Source: CAIXTV01 sp964543995
Lineage (GTDB): Bacteria > Bacteroidota > Bacteroidia > Bacteroidales > CAIXTV01
Assembly (NCBI GenBank): GCA_964543995.1
Contig: CAZJBB010000116.1
Coordinates: 1 to 9,993 of the forward strand
DNA: 9,993 bases
Direction of reading: 5' to 3'
Shown: piece after piece, positions 1 to 6,799 of the stretch
Numbering within the stretch: the stretch's first letter is position 1
How the letters are laid out: each line of letters opens with the position of its first letter
The notes under the pieces: model-generated
Told to the model about the DNA's origin: nothing
Seen by the model: the letters and a program-made list of their open reading frames with translations, nothing else
Database searches by the model: none
Program-made: the position numbers and the translations under genes

Positions 1-1264
1 TATCCCCTCCAACAATGACTTCTCTTTTTTCTAATCCAAAATGATTGGCAAAAGCCCAATCTCGGCTATCATGAGCCGGAACCGCCATTACAGCTCCGGT
101 TCCATATCCTGCCAACACATAATCGCCAACCCAAATTTGAATTTCTTCATTATTGAAAGGATTTATAGCATACGCTCCGGTAAAAACTCCGGAAATTTTC
201 TTCACCTCAGCCATACGTTCCCTGTCGGAACGGTTTTTGGAATCCATCACATACTGCTCTACCTCAGCTTTTTGTTTGTCTGTGATAATTTCCGATACAT
301 ATTCATGTTCCGGGGCTAAGGTCATATAAGTAACTCCAAAAATGGTATCAGGACGGGTGGTGAAAATCTCTAGTACTTTATCATGGTTTTTTACTTTGAA
401 TTTCAACAAAGCACCTTCCGATTTACCTATCCAGTTACGTTGAATTTCTTTGATGGAATCAGTCCAATCAAGGGCATCCAACCCATTTAGAAGCCTGTCG
501 GCATAGGCAGTAATGCGAAGAAGCCATTGTTTCATGTTTTTTCGTTCAACGGGATGTCCGCCTCTTACCGAAAATCCTTCGCTAACTTCATCGTTTGCCA
601 AAACCGTTCCTAATGCCGGGCACCAATTTACCATGGTATCGGCTAAATAGGCCAATCGGTAATTCATCAGCAATTCCTGCTGCTCTTTTTCGGTGAATGC
701 ATTCCAATCATGGGCACTAAAAATACCTGCGAAATAGCTAGCCGCTTGAATTCCTGAATTTCCGCTTTTAGAAAACGTATTAATTAGTGCTTCAATGGGC
801 TCTGCTTTTTGCGTTTGAGTATTATACCAAGAATTGAAAAGTTGAATAAAAGTCCATTGAGTCCATTTATAATAATTGGGTTCGCAAGTACGCACTTCAC
901 GATCCCAATCGAAAGAAAACCCGATTTTATCCAATTGTTCTCTATATCGTTCTATATTTTTCTCAGTGGTAATAGCAGGATGTTGACCGGTTTGAATAGC
1001 ATATTGCTCTGCCGGCAAACCATAGGCATCATACCCCATTGGGTGCAAAACATTGTATCCATTTAAGCGTTTGTAACGGGCGTAGATATCAGAGGCAATA
1101 TACCCTAAGGGGTGCCCCACATGCAATCCGGCTCCTGAAGGATAGGGAAACATATCGAGCACGTAAAACTTCGGTTTTTCCGATGTGTTTTCTGCTTTAA
1201 ATACTTTATTTTGACTCCAGTATTGTTGCCATTTGGATTCTATTTCATTAAAATTATAGTCCAT
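1..1264 (-). CDS. leuS: Leucyl-tRNA synthetase, N-terminal 421 residues (cut by the window edge)
   Basis: Class I aminoacyl-tRNA synthetase that charges tRNA-Leu with leucine in the cytoplasm. The frame is open from the ATG at 1264 to the left edge, giving 421 residues of a protein usually near 900 or more; the KMSKS loop and anticodon-binding part lie outside. The start MDYNFNEIESKWQQYW is typical of the family. The ATP-binding signature FPYPSGAGLHVGH (residues 39-51) carries the HIGH-type motif as HVGH. The editing (CP1) domain shows TTRPDTIFG (302-310) and GYGTGAVMAVPAHD (386-399), so proofreading looks intact. The zinc knuckle near residues 214-240 keeps only one cysteine (C215), and the usual second pair is replaced by RGGHPVERK. 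A segment at about 150-200 before the knuckle fits the Bacteroidota form. The gene lies 98 bases after the dCMP deaminase gene, on the same strand. No Shine-Dalgarno precedes the ATG. Identification is very secure. Confidence 0.97.
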   Translation of the reverse strand, partial: MDYNFNEIESKWQQYWSQNKVFKAENTSEKPKFYVLDMFPYPSGAGLHVGHPLGYIASDIYARYKRLNGYNVLHPMGYDAYGLPAEQYAIQTGQHPAITTEKNIERYREQLDKIGFSFDWDREVRTCEPNYYKWTQWTFIQLFNSWYNTQTQKAEPIEALINTFSKSGNSGIQAASYFAGIFSAHDWNAFTEKEQQELLMNYRLAYLADTMVNWCPALGTVLANDEVSEGFSVRGGHPVERKNMKQWLLRITAYADRLLNGLDALDWTDSIKEIQRNWIGKSEGALLKFKVKNHDKVLEIFTTRPDTIFGVTYMTLAPEHEYVSEIITDKQKAEVEQYVMDSKNRSDRERMAEVKKISGVFTGAYAINPFNNEEIQIWVGDYVLAGYGTGAVMAVPAHDSRDWAFANHFGLEKREVIVGGD

Positions 1265-1319
1265 TATATATCTTTTGCTTTATTTTTTTATTCTTTTTTA
1301 TTTCTATTCACACTAGCTG

Positions 1320-1344
1320 ATAGAATCCTGAAATTTCATTCTAT
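1320..1344. repeat. Inverted repeat between dCMP deaminase gene and leuS
   Basis: ATAGAAT (1320-1326) and ATTCTAT (1338-1344) are perfect inverted copies around an 11-base centre. Within it, TGAAATTTCA (1329-1338) is a second, overlapping perfect palindrome. The stem is AT-only apart from one G:C pair and no T-run follows on the minus strand, so it is not a convincing terminator. It could be a weak hairpin or an operator in the leuS leader, or chance in AT-rich DNA. Confidence 0.3.
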
Positions 1345-1362
1345 TGCAATAAAATATATGAA

Positions 1363-1866
1363 TTATCCTTGTTGATTGGTGTAGTTCATCACTTCTTCAC
1401 TCACATATTCTAGTAAAACGTTGGCATGTTTAAACATTTCCTCAGATTCAGCTCCGGCATGGTATTTTTTTTCGCACACTACCCTAACGATGCCGCAGTT
1501 AATAATCATCATTGCACAAATACGGCAAGGGGTCATACGACAGTATAATGTGGCTCCTTCCAGTGAAATTCCCATGCGGGCAGCCTGGCAAATGGCATTC
1601 TGCTCTGCATGAACGCTTCTTACACAATGACTGGTAACACTTCCATCTTCGTGTATGGTTTTCTTCATTTGATGGCCTTTTTCGTCGCAATGGGGCAAGC
1701 CTTTCGGAGAACCTACATAGCCCGAAACCAACATTTGTTTGTCTTTTGCAATAACGCATCCGCTTCGACCTCTATCGCAGGTGGCTCTTTTAGACACGGT
1801 ATTGGCGATTTCCATAAAATATTCGTCCCATGAAGGGCGAACAAAACTGCTTGAATTTTCTTCCAT
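1363..1866 (-). CDS. dCMP deaminase (ComEB-type cytidine/deoxycytidylate deaminase)
   Basis: Zinc enzyme predicted to deaminate dCMP to dUMP, feeding thymidylate synthesis. The 167-residue length suits the family. The zinc and catalytic signatures are complete: HAE at 86-88 (zinc ligand His, proton-shuttling Glu) and TPCRIC at 112-117 (zinc ligands C114 and C117). The segment RATCDRGRSGCVI (27-39) and the following GSPKGLPHC (52-60) are typical of dCMP deaminases rather than free-cytidine deaminases. Extra Cys and His residues (C30, C60, H80, C81) may form the second, structural zinc site known in some relatives; that is inference. The ATG at 1866 was chosen because it sits one base after the prfB stop and has GGAG nine bases upstream. 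A TTG at 1881 would add five residues and overlap prfB, and is less likely. Tight spacing implies an operon and translational coupling with prfB. Confidence 0.93.
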   Translation of the reverse strand: MEENSSSFVRPSWDEYFMEIANTVSKRATCDRGRSGCVIAKDKQMLVSGYVGSPKGLPHCDEKGHQMKKTIHEDGSVTSHCVRSVHAEQNAICQAARMGISLEGATLYCRMTPCRICAMMIINCGIVRVVCEKKYHAGAESEEMFKHANVLLEYVSEEVMNYTNQQG

Positions 1867-1867
1867 G

Positions 1868-2957
1868 TTATTTTTCTCCAAATTGCATTAAATACGCTTT
1901 AATTAATTCATTTAATTCCCCATCCATGATGGCTTGTACATTGGATGTTTCGTATTGAGTACGAACATCTTTCACCATTTTATAAGGGTGCATCACATAG
2001 TTTCGAATTTGAGAACCCCATTCAATTTTCTTCTTGGATGCTTCAATAGCGTCAATTTTTTCTCTTTTGCTTCTGAGTTCTATTTCATACAACTGCGATT
2101 TCAACATCTTAATGGCTTTCTCCTTATTTTGCAATTGAGAACGGGTTTCCTGACATTCTATGATAATTCCTGAAGGATTGTGTTTTAAACGCACGGCTGT
2201 TTCTACCTTGTTTACATTTTGGCCACCCGGTCCGCCCGAACGAAACGTATCCCAAGTAATTTCTGCCGGATTAATTTCAATAACAATATTATCGTCGATG
2301 ATAGGGTAGGCATAGATAGAAGCGAAAGAAGTATGACGTTTATTTGCAGAATCGAAGGGCGAAAGCCTTACCAAACGGTGTACCCCGTTTTCACCTTTTA
2401 GATAGCCATATACAAAATCGCCTTCAATTTCAATGGATGCCGATTTAATGCCGGCCACATCTCCATCTACTTGGTCGAGCATTTTTACTTTGTAGTTGTT
2501 GCGTTCAGCCCATCGCACATACATACGCAGCAGCATTTCGGCCCAATCTTGGCTTTCCGTTCCTCCGGCACCTGAATTGATTTCAAGAATAGCTCCTAAG
2601 TGGTCTTCTTCGTTGCGCAGCATATTTTTGAATTCTAAGGCTTCAATATGCTTAACACAAATTTGATATTGGATTTCTAACTCTTCTTCTGTGGCCTCGC
2701 CTGCATTGAAAAAATCGACAAGGATTTGAAGTTCGTCGCAATCAACACGTGCTTGTTCAAATGCCAGTGTCCAATTTTTCTTTTCTTTAATGGATTTCAG
2801 AAGGATTTCCGCTTTCTTTGGATCGTCCCAAAAGCCGGGAGCATGGGTTAGCTCCTCATCTTCTGCTATGAGTTTGTTTTTGGTATCGATGTCAAAGGAA
2901 CCTCCTCAAATCATCTATTCGCTTTTCGAGCGGCTTGATTTGTTCAATTGTAATCAT
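1868..2957 (-). CDS. prfB: Peptide chain release factor 2, expressed by programmed +1 frameshift
   Basis: Release factor 2 recognises UAA and UGA in the ribosomal A site and triggers hydrolysis of peptidyl-tRNA. The frame starts at ATG 2957 (MITIEQIKPL...), runs 21 codons and meets TGA at 2894-2892. Reading continues one base forward at GAC (2893-2891) and stays open to TAA at 1870-1868. The joined product is 362 residues, the normal RF2 length. The stop-codon-recognition tripeptide SPF is at 199-201 and the catalytic GGQ at 244-246, within GGPGGQNVNKV; SPF marks it as RF2, not RF1. Annotation that ignores the frameshift would call a truncated 251-residue protein from ATG 2623, losing most of domain 1. 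The next gene (dCMP deaminase) starts one base after the stop. A TAnnTTTG element lies 15 bases before the start. No Shine-Dalgarno precedes the ATG. Confidence 0.96.
1876..1879 (-). promoter_or_regulatory. Possible Shine-Dalgarno GGAG for the dCMP deaminase, inside the end of prfB
   Basis: The minus strand reads TTTGGAGAAAAATAACATG across the prfB stop and the deaminase ATG. GGAG lies nine bases before the ATG. It is the only convincing ribosome-binding sequence at a start codon in this window and favours ATG 1866 over TTG 1881. Caution: the same bases encode the F-G-E-K end of RF2, so the match may be partly accidental. Confidence 0.45.
2891..2906 (-). promoter_or_regulatory. prfB programmed +1 frameshift site (autoregulatory)
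   Basis: The minus strand reads AGG AGG TTC CTT TGA C. AGGAGG (2906-2901) is a complete internal Shine-Dalgarno, followed by a three-base spacer (TTC), the slippery codon CTT (2897-2895), the in-frame stop TGA (2894-2892) and a following C. This matches the layout known from Escherichia coli prfB, including spacer length. In that system low RF2 lets the ribosome pause at UGA and slip forward one base, so RF2 represses its own synthesis. The continuous RF2 reading before and after the site, in frames that differ by one base, confirms the function. Confidence 0.95.
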
Positions 2958-2972
2958 TTGAATTGTTTTTTA

Positions 2973-2980
2973 CAAAATTA
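2973..2980 (-). promoter_or_regulatory. Possible prfB promoter -7 element (TAATTTTG)
   Basis: The minus strand carries TAATTTTG, an exact match to the Bacteroidota -7 consensus TAnnTTTG, ending 15 bases before the prfB ATG. That would give a short leader of about ten bases. I see no TTTG or TTG element at the expected upstream distance, so this rests on the -7 match alone and could be chance. Confidence 0.35.
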
Positions 2981-3049
2981 CCAAATCTTTAAAATATGTT
3001 GATTTGGTTATGAAATGTACAGCAAAGAAAATAGACACGAGAAAAATAC

Positions 3050-3087
3050 AAAAAAAAACCATTTTATTGAAAAGGCACTTCTTTGCC
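3050..3087 (-). terminator. Weak candidate terminator after the SPOR-like gene
   Basis: On the minus strand a four-base-pair stem GGCA/TGCC (3087-3084 with 3077-3074) near the end of the coding region is followed, past the TAA stop, by a run of nine T (3058-3050). The stem is short and the T-run is about 15 bases away from it, so an intrinsic terminator is only suggested. It is the best candidate separating this gene from prfB. Confidence 0.22.
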
Positions 3088-3801
3088 ACGAATAAGTTCA
3101 ATAACAGCATCCTTACACCCGGAACTTACAATTTGCAGCTTGAAAGGGTAGGCTTCTTTCTTCGAGCTATATTCTCCTGAATAATAACGATATAAGCCAT
3201 CTGTACCTTTAAAAGCCCTAATGTTTTTTATCTGATATAGTCCTGCACTTGATAATTCAGGTTTGGTGCAAATTAATATGCCAAACTTAGTGCTGTATGT
3301 TTCAGGAGTATTATCGTTTGTTGAAGTAACTGTATTGTCTTGTGTAGTTTTGTTTACCGTATTGCTGCTATTGTTATTTTGGTTCGTAGAGGAAGTGCCT
3401 CCTTTGGTTGAATTTGTTTTATCTTCACTGCTTTTGTCAGAGGGAGATTGTTTTCCGGGTTTAATTAATTCGTTTTTTATATTAATTAAATCGGCATTTT
3501 TAAATTTACATCCTCTAAATTCTATAGAGATCGTGTGTAAAATGGAATCTTTAACTTCTTTGTTTAGCAATTCTTTTAGAATAGCACCTTTCTCTTTTTT
3601 AAATGACAAATCCTTATTTAAAAGATCAGGGTATTCTTTATTTACATAATAATAAGTTAGCTCCCTTATCCTTTTAATAATGGAATCTTCTGAGCAATGA
3701 TTTGTTGTATCTTTGATAATAAAAACCTCATGAGCTTTGGTGTCATCATGTATGCTTAAACTAACAATTATACTTAAGAGAAGTAAGTAAAGGAATTTCA
3801 T
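3064..3801 (-). CDS. Secreted protein with S/T/N-rich linker and SPOR-like C-terminus
   Basis: I do not recognise a named gene here. The 245-residue product begins with a probable signal peptide: MK, a hydrophobic stretch at 3-17, and a possible cleavage after TKA (residue 23). There is no lipobox cysteine. A lysine-rich, probably helical region (about 24-115) follows, then a low-complexity linker of Ser, Thr, Asn, Lys and Asp (about 116-170), then a compact end (171-245). The pattern GLYRYYSGEYSSKKEA (202-217) followed by GCKDAVIELIRGKEV (228-242) resembles Bacteroidota SPOR-type repeats, which bind denuded peptidoglycan or serve as periplasmic modules. That resemblance is by eye, so the fold is tentative. 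Four cysteines (36, 98, 178, 229) could form disulfides after export. The gene starts 32 bases after the GT117 stop and may share its transcript, though a TAnnTTTG match also precedes it. Confidence 0.75.
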   Translation of the reverse strand: MKFLYLLLLSIIVSLSIHDDTKAHEVFIIKDTTNHCSEDSIIKRIRELTYYYVNKEYPDLLNKDLSFKKEKGAILKELLNKEVKDSILHTISIEFRGCKFKNADLINIKNELIKPGKQSPSDKSSEDKTNSTKGGTSSTNQNNNSSNTVNKTTQDNTVTSTNDNTPETYSTKFGILICTKPELSSAGLYQIKNIRAFKGTDGLYRYYSGEYSSKKEAYPFKLQIVSSGCKDAVIELIRGKEVPFQ

Positions 3802-3815
3802 ATTGAAATTTTTTT

Positions 3816-3823
3816 CAAATGTA
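3816..3823 (-). promoter_or_regulatory. Possible -7 element (TACATTTG) before the SPOR-like gene
   Basis: TACATTTG on the minus strand matches TAnnTTTG exactly and ends 14 bases before the ATG, almost the same distance as the prfB match. No -33 element is visible at the expected spacing. If real, the gene would have its own promoter within the 32-base gap after the GT117 gene. Confidence 0.3.
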
Positions 3824-3833
3824 CAAAATTTAT

Positions 3834-6797
3834 TTAATGTATGTCTATCTTTAATTGATATAAATTTTTCAACAATTGCATTATATTGCTTTTTTCTGTT
3901 TGGATGCTGGGTATTTTTGAATCTTCAAAAGACTCATAATACGCCAATAACGCTGAGTAATAAGAATTTATTTCATTGTAAAGCAATTGGGCTTTATTTT
4001 TTTCTCCAATTTTTTCATATAACTGTATATAAGCTAAAGTGTATTTATCGAAAGGAATTTTAGTAGATGGAAAAAGATTTAATCCTTTGTCCAAGATTTT
4101 TCGAGCTGAATCTATTCTATTGTTCAAAATTAAGGCTTGAGCCAATAAAGCAAATTTATTCCTGAAAGAAACTGCATTTCGATGGGTTTCACCATCAATA
4201 TATACGCCTTGTTCATTAAGCCCACCCCAACGAAAAACATTCATAAATAAGTTATAGGTTTTATCTATGTTAATACCCCCCAAGCCTTGGATATAATTAG
4301 ATGCCTTAACGGGTAAATACCGATACGAATACCCTTCGAGGGAACAATATTTTTCAATATTCATTATGGCTCTTACTATACTTGGATAGGAAAAATAAAT
4401 GGGCCTTTTCCATTGGTTGGTTGAAATTAAATCCAACATCAAAAGCTCATTTTTGAAAATATAACTCTTTCCCAATTCCCATTGCATAGGATTTATAATG
4501 CTATCTATTAGAGAAGATGGAATAATTCCTGTGCGTTTCATTGCCGCTGCATCAGTGGAAAGTTGTACTTTTTTAGTTGGCAAAAAGGATATTCTTTCAC
4601 CTTCAACGGTGGTTACTTTGGTTTCTTCTTTACTGCTTCCAATCAGGGAGATGATGTCTTTTAACTCAGCAAACCCATTGAACTCCTTATCAACAACCGG
4701 TATATAATCATTAATGCCTTCTTTGTATTGATCGATTGAAAGGGTTAAGGGCAAAGGATTCGATTTATATATTTTCTGATGGAGCTGTCGGGTATACCAT
4801 GCCCCCGAAGAAAGAGCATAATTGAGTACTCTCACATCGGTTCTTACATTTTCCACTTCTTGGGCATACCATAGAGGAAAAGTATCATTATCTCCATTGG
4901 TTACCAGAATGGCATCAGGTTCACATGACATCAAATAATTGTATGCAAAATCAGCAGTCGCTCGTCTTCCCGAACGATCATGCATTCGCCACCCTTCTTT
5001 TGCCATAATACCGGGAACCAGAATTACAGAAAACAAAAGAATAACAATAGCAATATACGGCTTTTTTAATTTCTTGGATAATACCTGCCAAATTGCTGTT
5101 AGGCCGAGTCCAATCCAAATGGAAAAGGCATAAAATGAGCCCACATAAGCATAATCTCTTTCACGAGCCTGATACGGGGTTTGATTTAAATACAACACTA
5201 TGGCAATTCCGGTCATAAAAAATAAAATGGTCACCACGGTGGCATCTTTTGGAGAAAACCTAAAATGGAAAAACAAACCCACCAATCCGAAAATTAGAGG
5301 AAGCAGGTAAAAAGTGGTTCTTGACGGATCATTTTTTATGCTGGATGGAAGATTTTTTTGCGGTCCTAATCGAGAGTCGATGATTGGAATGCCGCAAATC
5401 CAATTCCCATGAAGCAGGTCCGGAGAACCATTATAATTGCTTCCATTGCCTTGTTGATCATTTTGTCGTCCGGCAAAATTCCACATAAAATACCTAAAAT
5501 ACATAAACCCCACTTGGTAGTTAACCAAAAACCTGAGGTTTTCCAAAAAAGTTGGACATCGATCTCCGGGTGTACCACTCCAGTCCTTATATGCTCTTAT
5601 GTGAAGCGGGTCATGGCTGTACATGCGGGGGAAAAAACCGGAGTTTTCTTCATCATATACTGAAATGTTTTTTTTTCCAACAGCCTCATATTGCTCTTTC
5701 CCTTTATCATAAATGGTTTCTCCATCTTTTTGGCTTATCACTTTAGCAGTAAAATATTGACCATAGAATAAGGGACTATTTCCATATTGTTCTCGGTCGA
5801 GATAGGCTTTAAATGAAAAAACATGATCCGGACTGTTTTCATTTAAAGGAGGATTTGCATTGGCACGAATTACAATCATTATATAACTTGAATACCCAAG
5901 AATGATAAATAACAATCCTAGGATAGTGGTATTCAAAACAATGTACCTTCTTTTATGAGATATGTATATGCTAACGAAAAACAAAATAAAAAGCACCAAC
6001 GAAAAACACAAAATGCCGCTTCCAAAACCCAAATGAAACCCATTTACAAATACCAATTCAAATCGGGAAGCCAAATACACCAAACCCGGAATAACACCAT
6101 ATTGCACAATACCCAACATACCAATGGCAAGAAAAGAAGTAATTACAACCCCTAAAAGCGTCGTTTTGTATTTCTTGAAATAAAACATAAATACGATTGC
6201 CGGTATGACCAATAAATTGAGTAAATGCACCCCAATGGAGAGACCAAGCAGATAAGCAGTTAGCAAAAGCCAGCGATTGTTTTTTCCATCCTCCATTTGG
6301 GATTCCCATTTCAACATTGCCCAAAAAACGATGGCGGTAAAAAAAGAAGAAGTTGCATACACCTCCCCTTCCACTGCCGAAAACCAAAAGGAATCGGAAA
6401 AAGTGAAAGCCAAGCTGCCCAACATTCCGCTTCCCAAAATAATTATAGATTGTTGAAGATTGATTGAGGCATTCTTGATAAAGTATTTCCGGCTTATGGC
6501 CGTAATGGTCCAAAATAGAAACAAGATAGTAAAAGCACTCATCAAGGCAGAAAGCATATTAACCATAAAGGCCACATAGGAAAGATGATTTCCTGCAAAC
6601 AAGGAAAATATTCTTCCTAATAATAAAAACAAGGGTGCTCCGGGGGGATGTCCGATTTCGAGTTTATAGGAACAAGCAATGAATTCACTGCAATCCCACC
6701 AACTGGCTGTGGGTTCCATGGTTAAGAAGTAGGTGATAAAAGCGATGGTAAAAGCAATCCATCCAAAAAGATTGTTATAAAATCTATGATTGCTCAT
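3834..6797 (-). CDS. GT117 family (DUF2723) multispanning membrane glycosyltransferase
   Basis: A 987-residue membrane protein of the DUF2723 family, classed as glycosyltransferase family 117. Its eukaryotic relative TMEM260 is a protein O-mannosyltransferase, so a GT-C enzyme using a lipid-linked sugar is the likely role; donor and acceptor here are unknown. The first membrane span (about 10-26) is followed by the conserved loop WWDCSEF (33-39) and IGHPPGAPL (48-56), whose acidic residues (D35, E38) are candidates for the GT-C catalytic site. Further spans fill about 52-310, with more at about 496-510, 519-536, 553-571 and 580-596. Other family signatures are VEGEVYA (142-148), PYQARERDYAYVGSFYAF (541-558) and LVTNGDNDTFPLWYAQEV (631-648). 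The last 100 or so residues look like TPR-type helices (ARKILDKGLNLFPS). The ATG lies two bases after the stop of the LolE-type gene, so they are co-transcribed. Confidence 0.9.
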   Translation of the reverse strand: MSNHRFYNNLFGWIAFTIAFITYFLTMEPTASWWDCSEFIACSYKLEIGHPPGAPLFLLLGRIFSLFAGNHLSYVAFMVNMLSALMSAFTILFLFWTITAISRKYFIKNASINLQQSIIILGSGMLGSLAFTFSDSFWFSAVEGEVYATSSFFTAIVFWAMLKWESQMEDGKNNRWLLLTAYLLGLSIGVHLLNLLVIPAIVFMFYFKKYKTTLLGVVITSFLAIGMLGIVQYGVIPGLVYLASRFELVFVNGFHLGFGSGILCFSLVLFILFFVSIYISHKRRYIVLNTTILGLLFIILGYSSYIMIVIRANANPPLNENSPDHVFSFKAYLDREQYGNSPLFYGQYFTAKVISQKDGETIYDKGKEQYEAVGKKNISVYDEENSGFFPRMYSHDPLHIRAYKDWSGTPGDRCPTFLENLRFLVNYQVGFMYFRYFMWNFAGRQNDQQGNGSNYNGSPDLLHGNWICGIPIIDSRLGPQKNLPSSIKNDPSRTTFYLLPLIFGLVGLFFHFRFSPKDATVVTILFFMTGIAIVLYLNQTPYQARERDYAYVGSFYAFSIWIGLGLTAIWQVLSKKLKKPYIAIVILLFSVILVPGIMAKEGWRMHDRSGRRATADFAYNYLMSCEPDAILVTNGDNDTFPLWYAQEVENVRTDVRVLNYALSSGAWYTRQLHQKIYKSNPLPLTLSIDQYKEGINDYIPVVDKEFNGFAELKDIISLIGSSKEETKVTTVEGERISFLPTKKVQLSTDAAAMKRTGIIPSSLIDSIINPMQWELGKSYIFKNELLMLDLISTNQWKRPIYFSYPSIVRAIMNIEKYCSLEGYSYRYLPVKASNYIQGLGGINIDKTYNLFMNVFRWGGLNEQGVYIDGETHRNAVSFRNKFALLAQALILNNRIDSARKILDKGLNLFPSTKIPFDKYTLAYIQLYEKIGEKNKAQLLYNEINSYYSALLAYYESFEDSKIPSIQTEKSNIMQLLKNLYQLKIDIH

Positions 6798-6799
6798 GG

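Noticed and set aside
1499..1759. Minus-strand 86-codon frame inside the dCMP deaminase gene
   Set aside because: It overlaps the catalytic region of a well-conserved enzyme in another frame and shows no independent signature.
1879..1881. TTG at 1881 as start of the dCMP deaminase
   Set aside because: It would overlap prfB by 14 bases and lacks support; the ATG at 1866 has GGAG at good spacing and directly follows the prfB stop.
1868..2957. prfB as a pseudogene broken by an in-frame TGA and a frameshift
   Set aside because: The stop sits in the exact AGGAGG-NNN-CTT-TGA-C context of programmed frameshifting, and everything after it is intact RF2.
3263..3649. Plus-strand open frame of 128 codons opposite the SPOR-like gene
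   Set aside because: Its Val/Leu/Ser-rich product is what the reverse complement of a Ser/Thr/Asn-rich linker gives; no family signature, start signal or spacing supports it.
6058..6513. Minus-strand open frame of 151 codons inside the GT117 gene
   Set aside because: It is an alternative frame of a strongly recognised membrane protein; its aromatic- and glycine-rich product has no family features.
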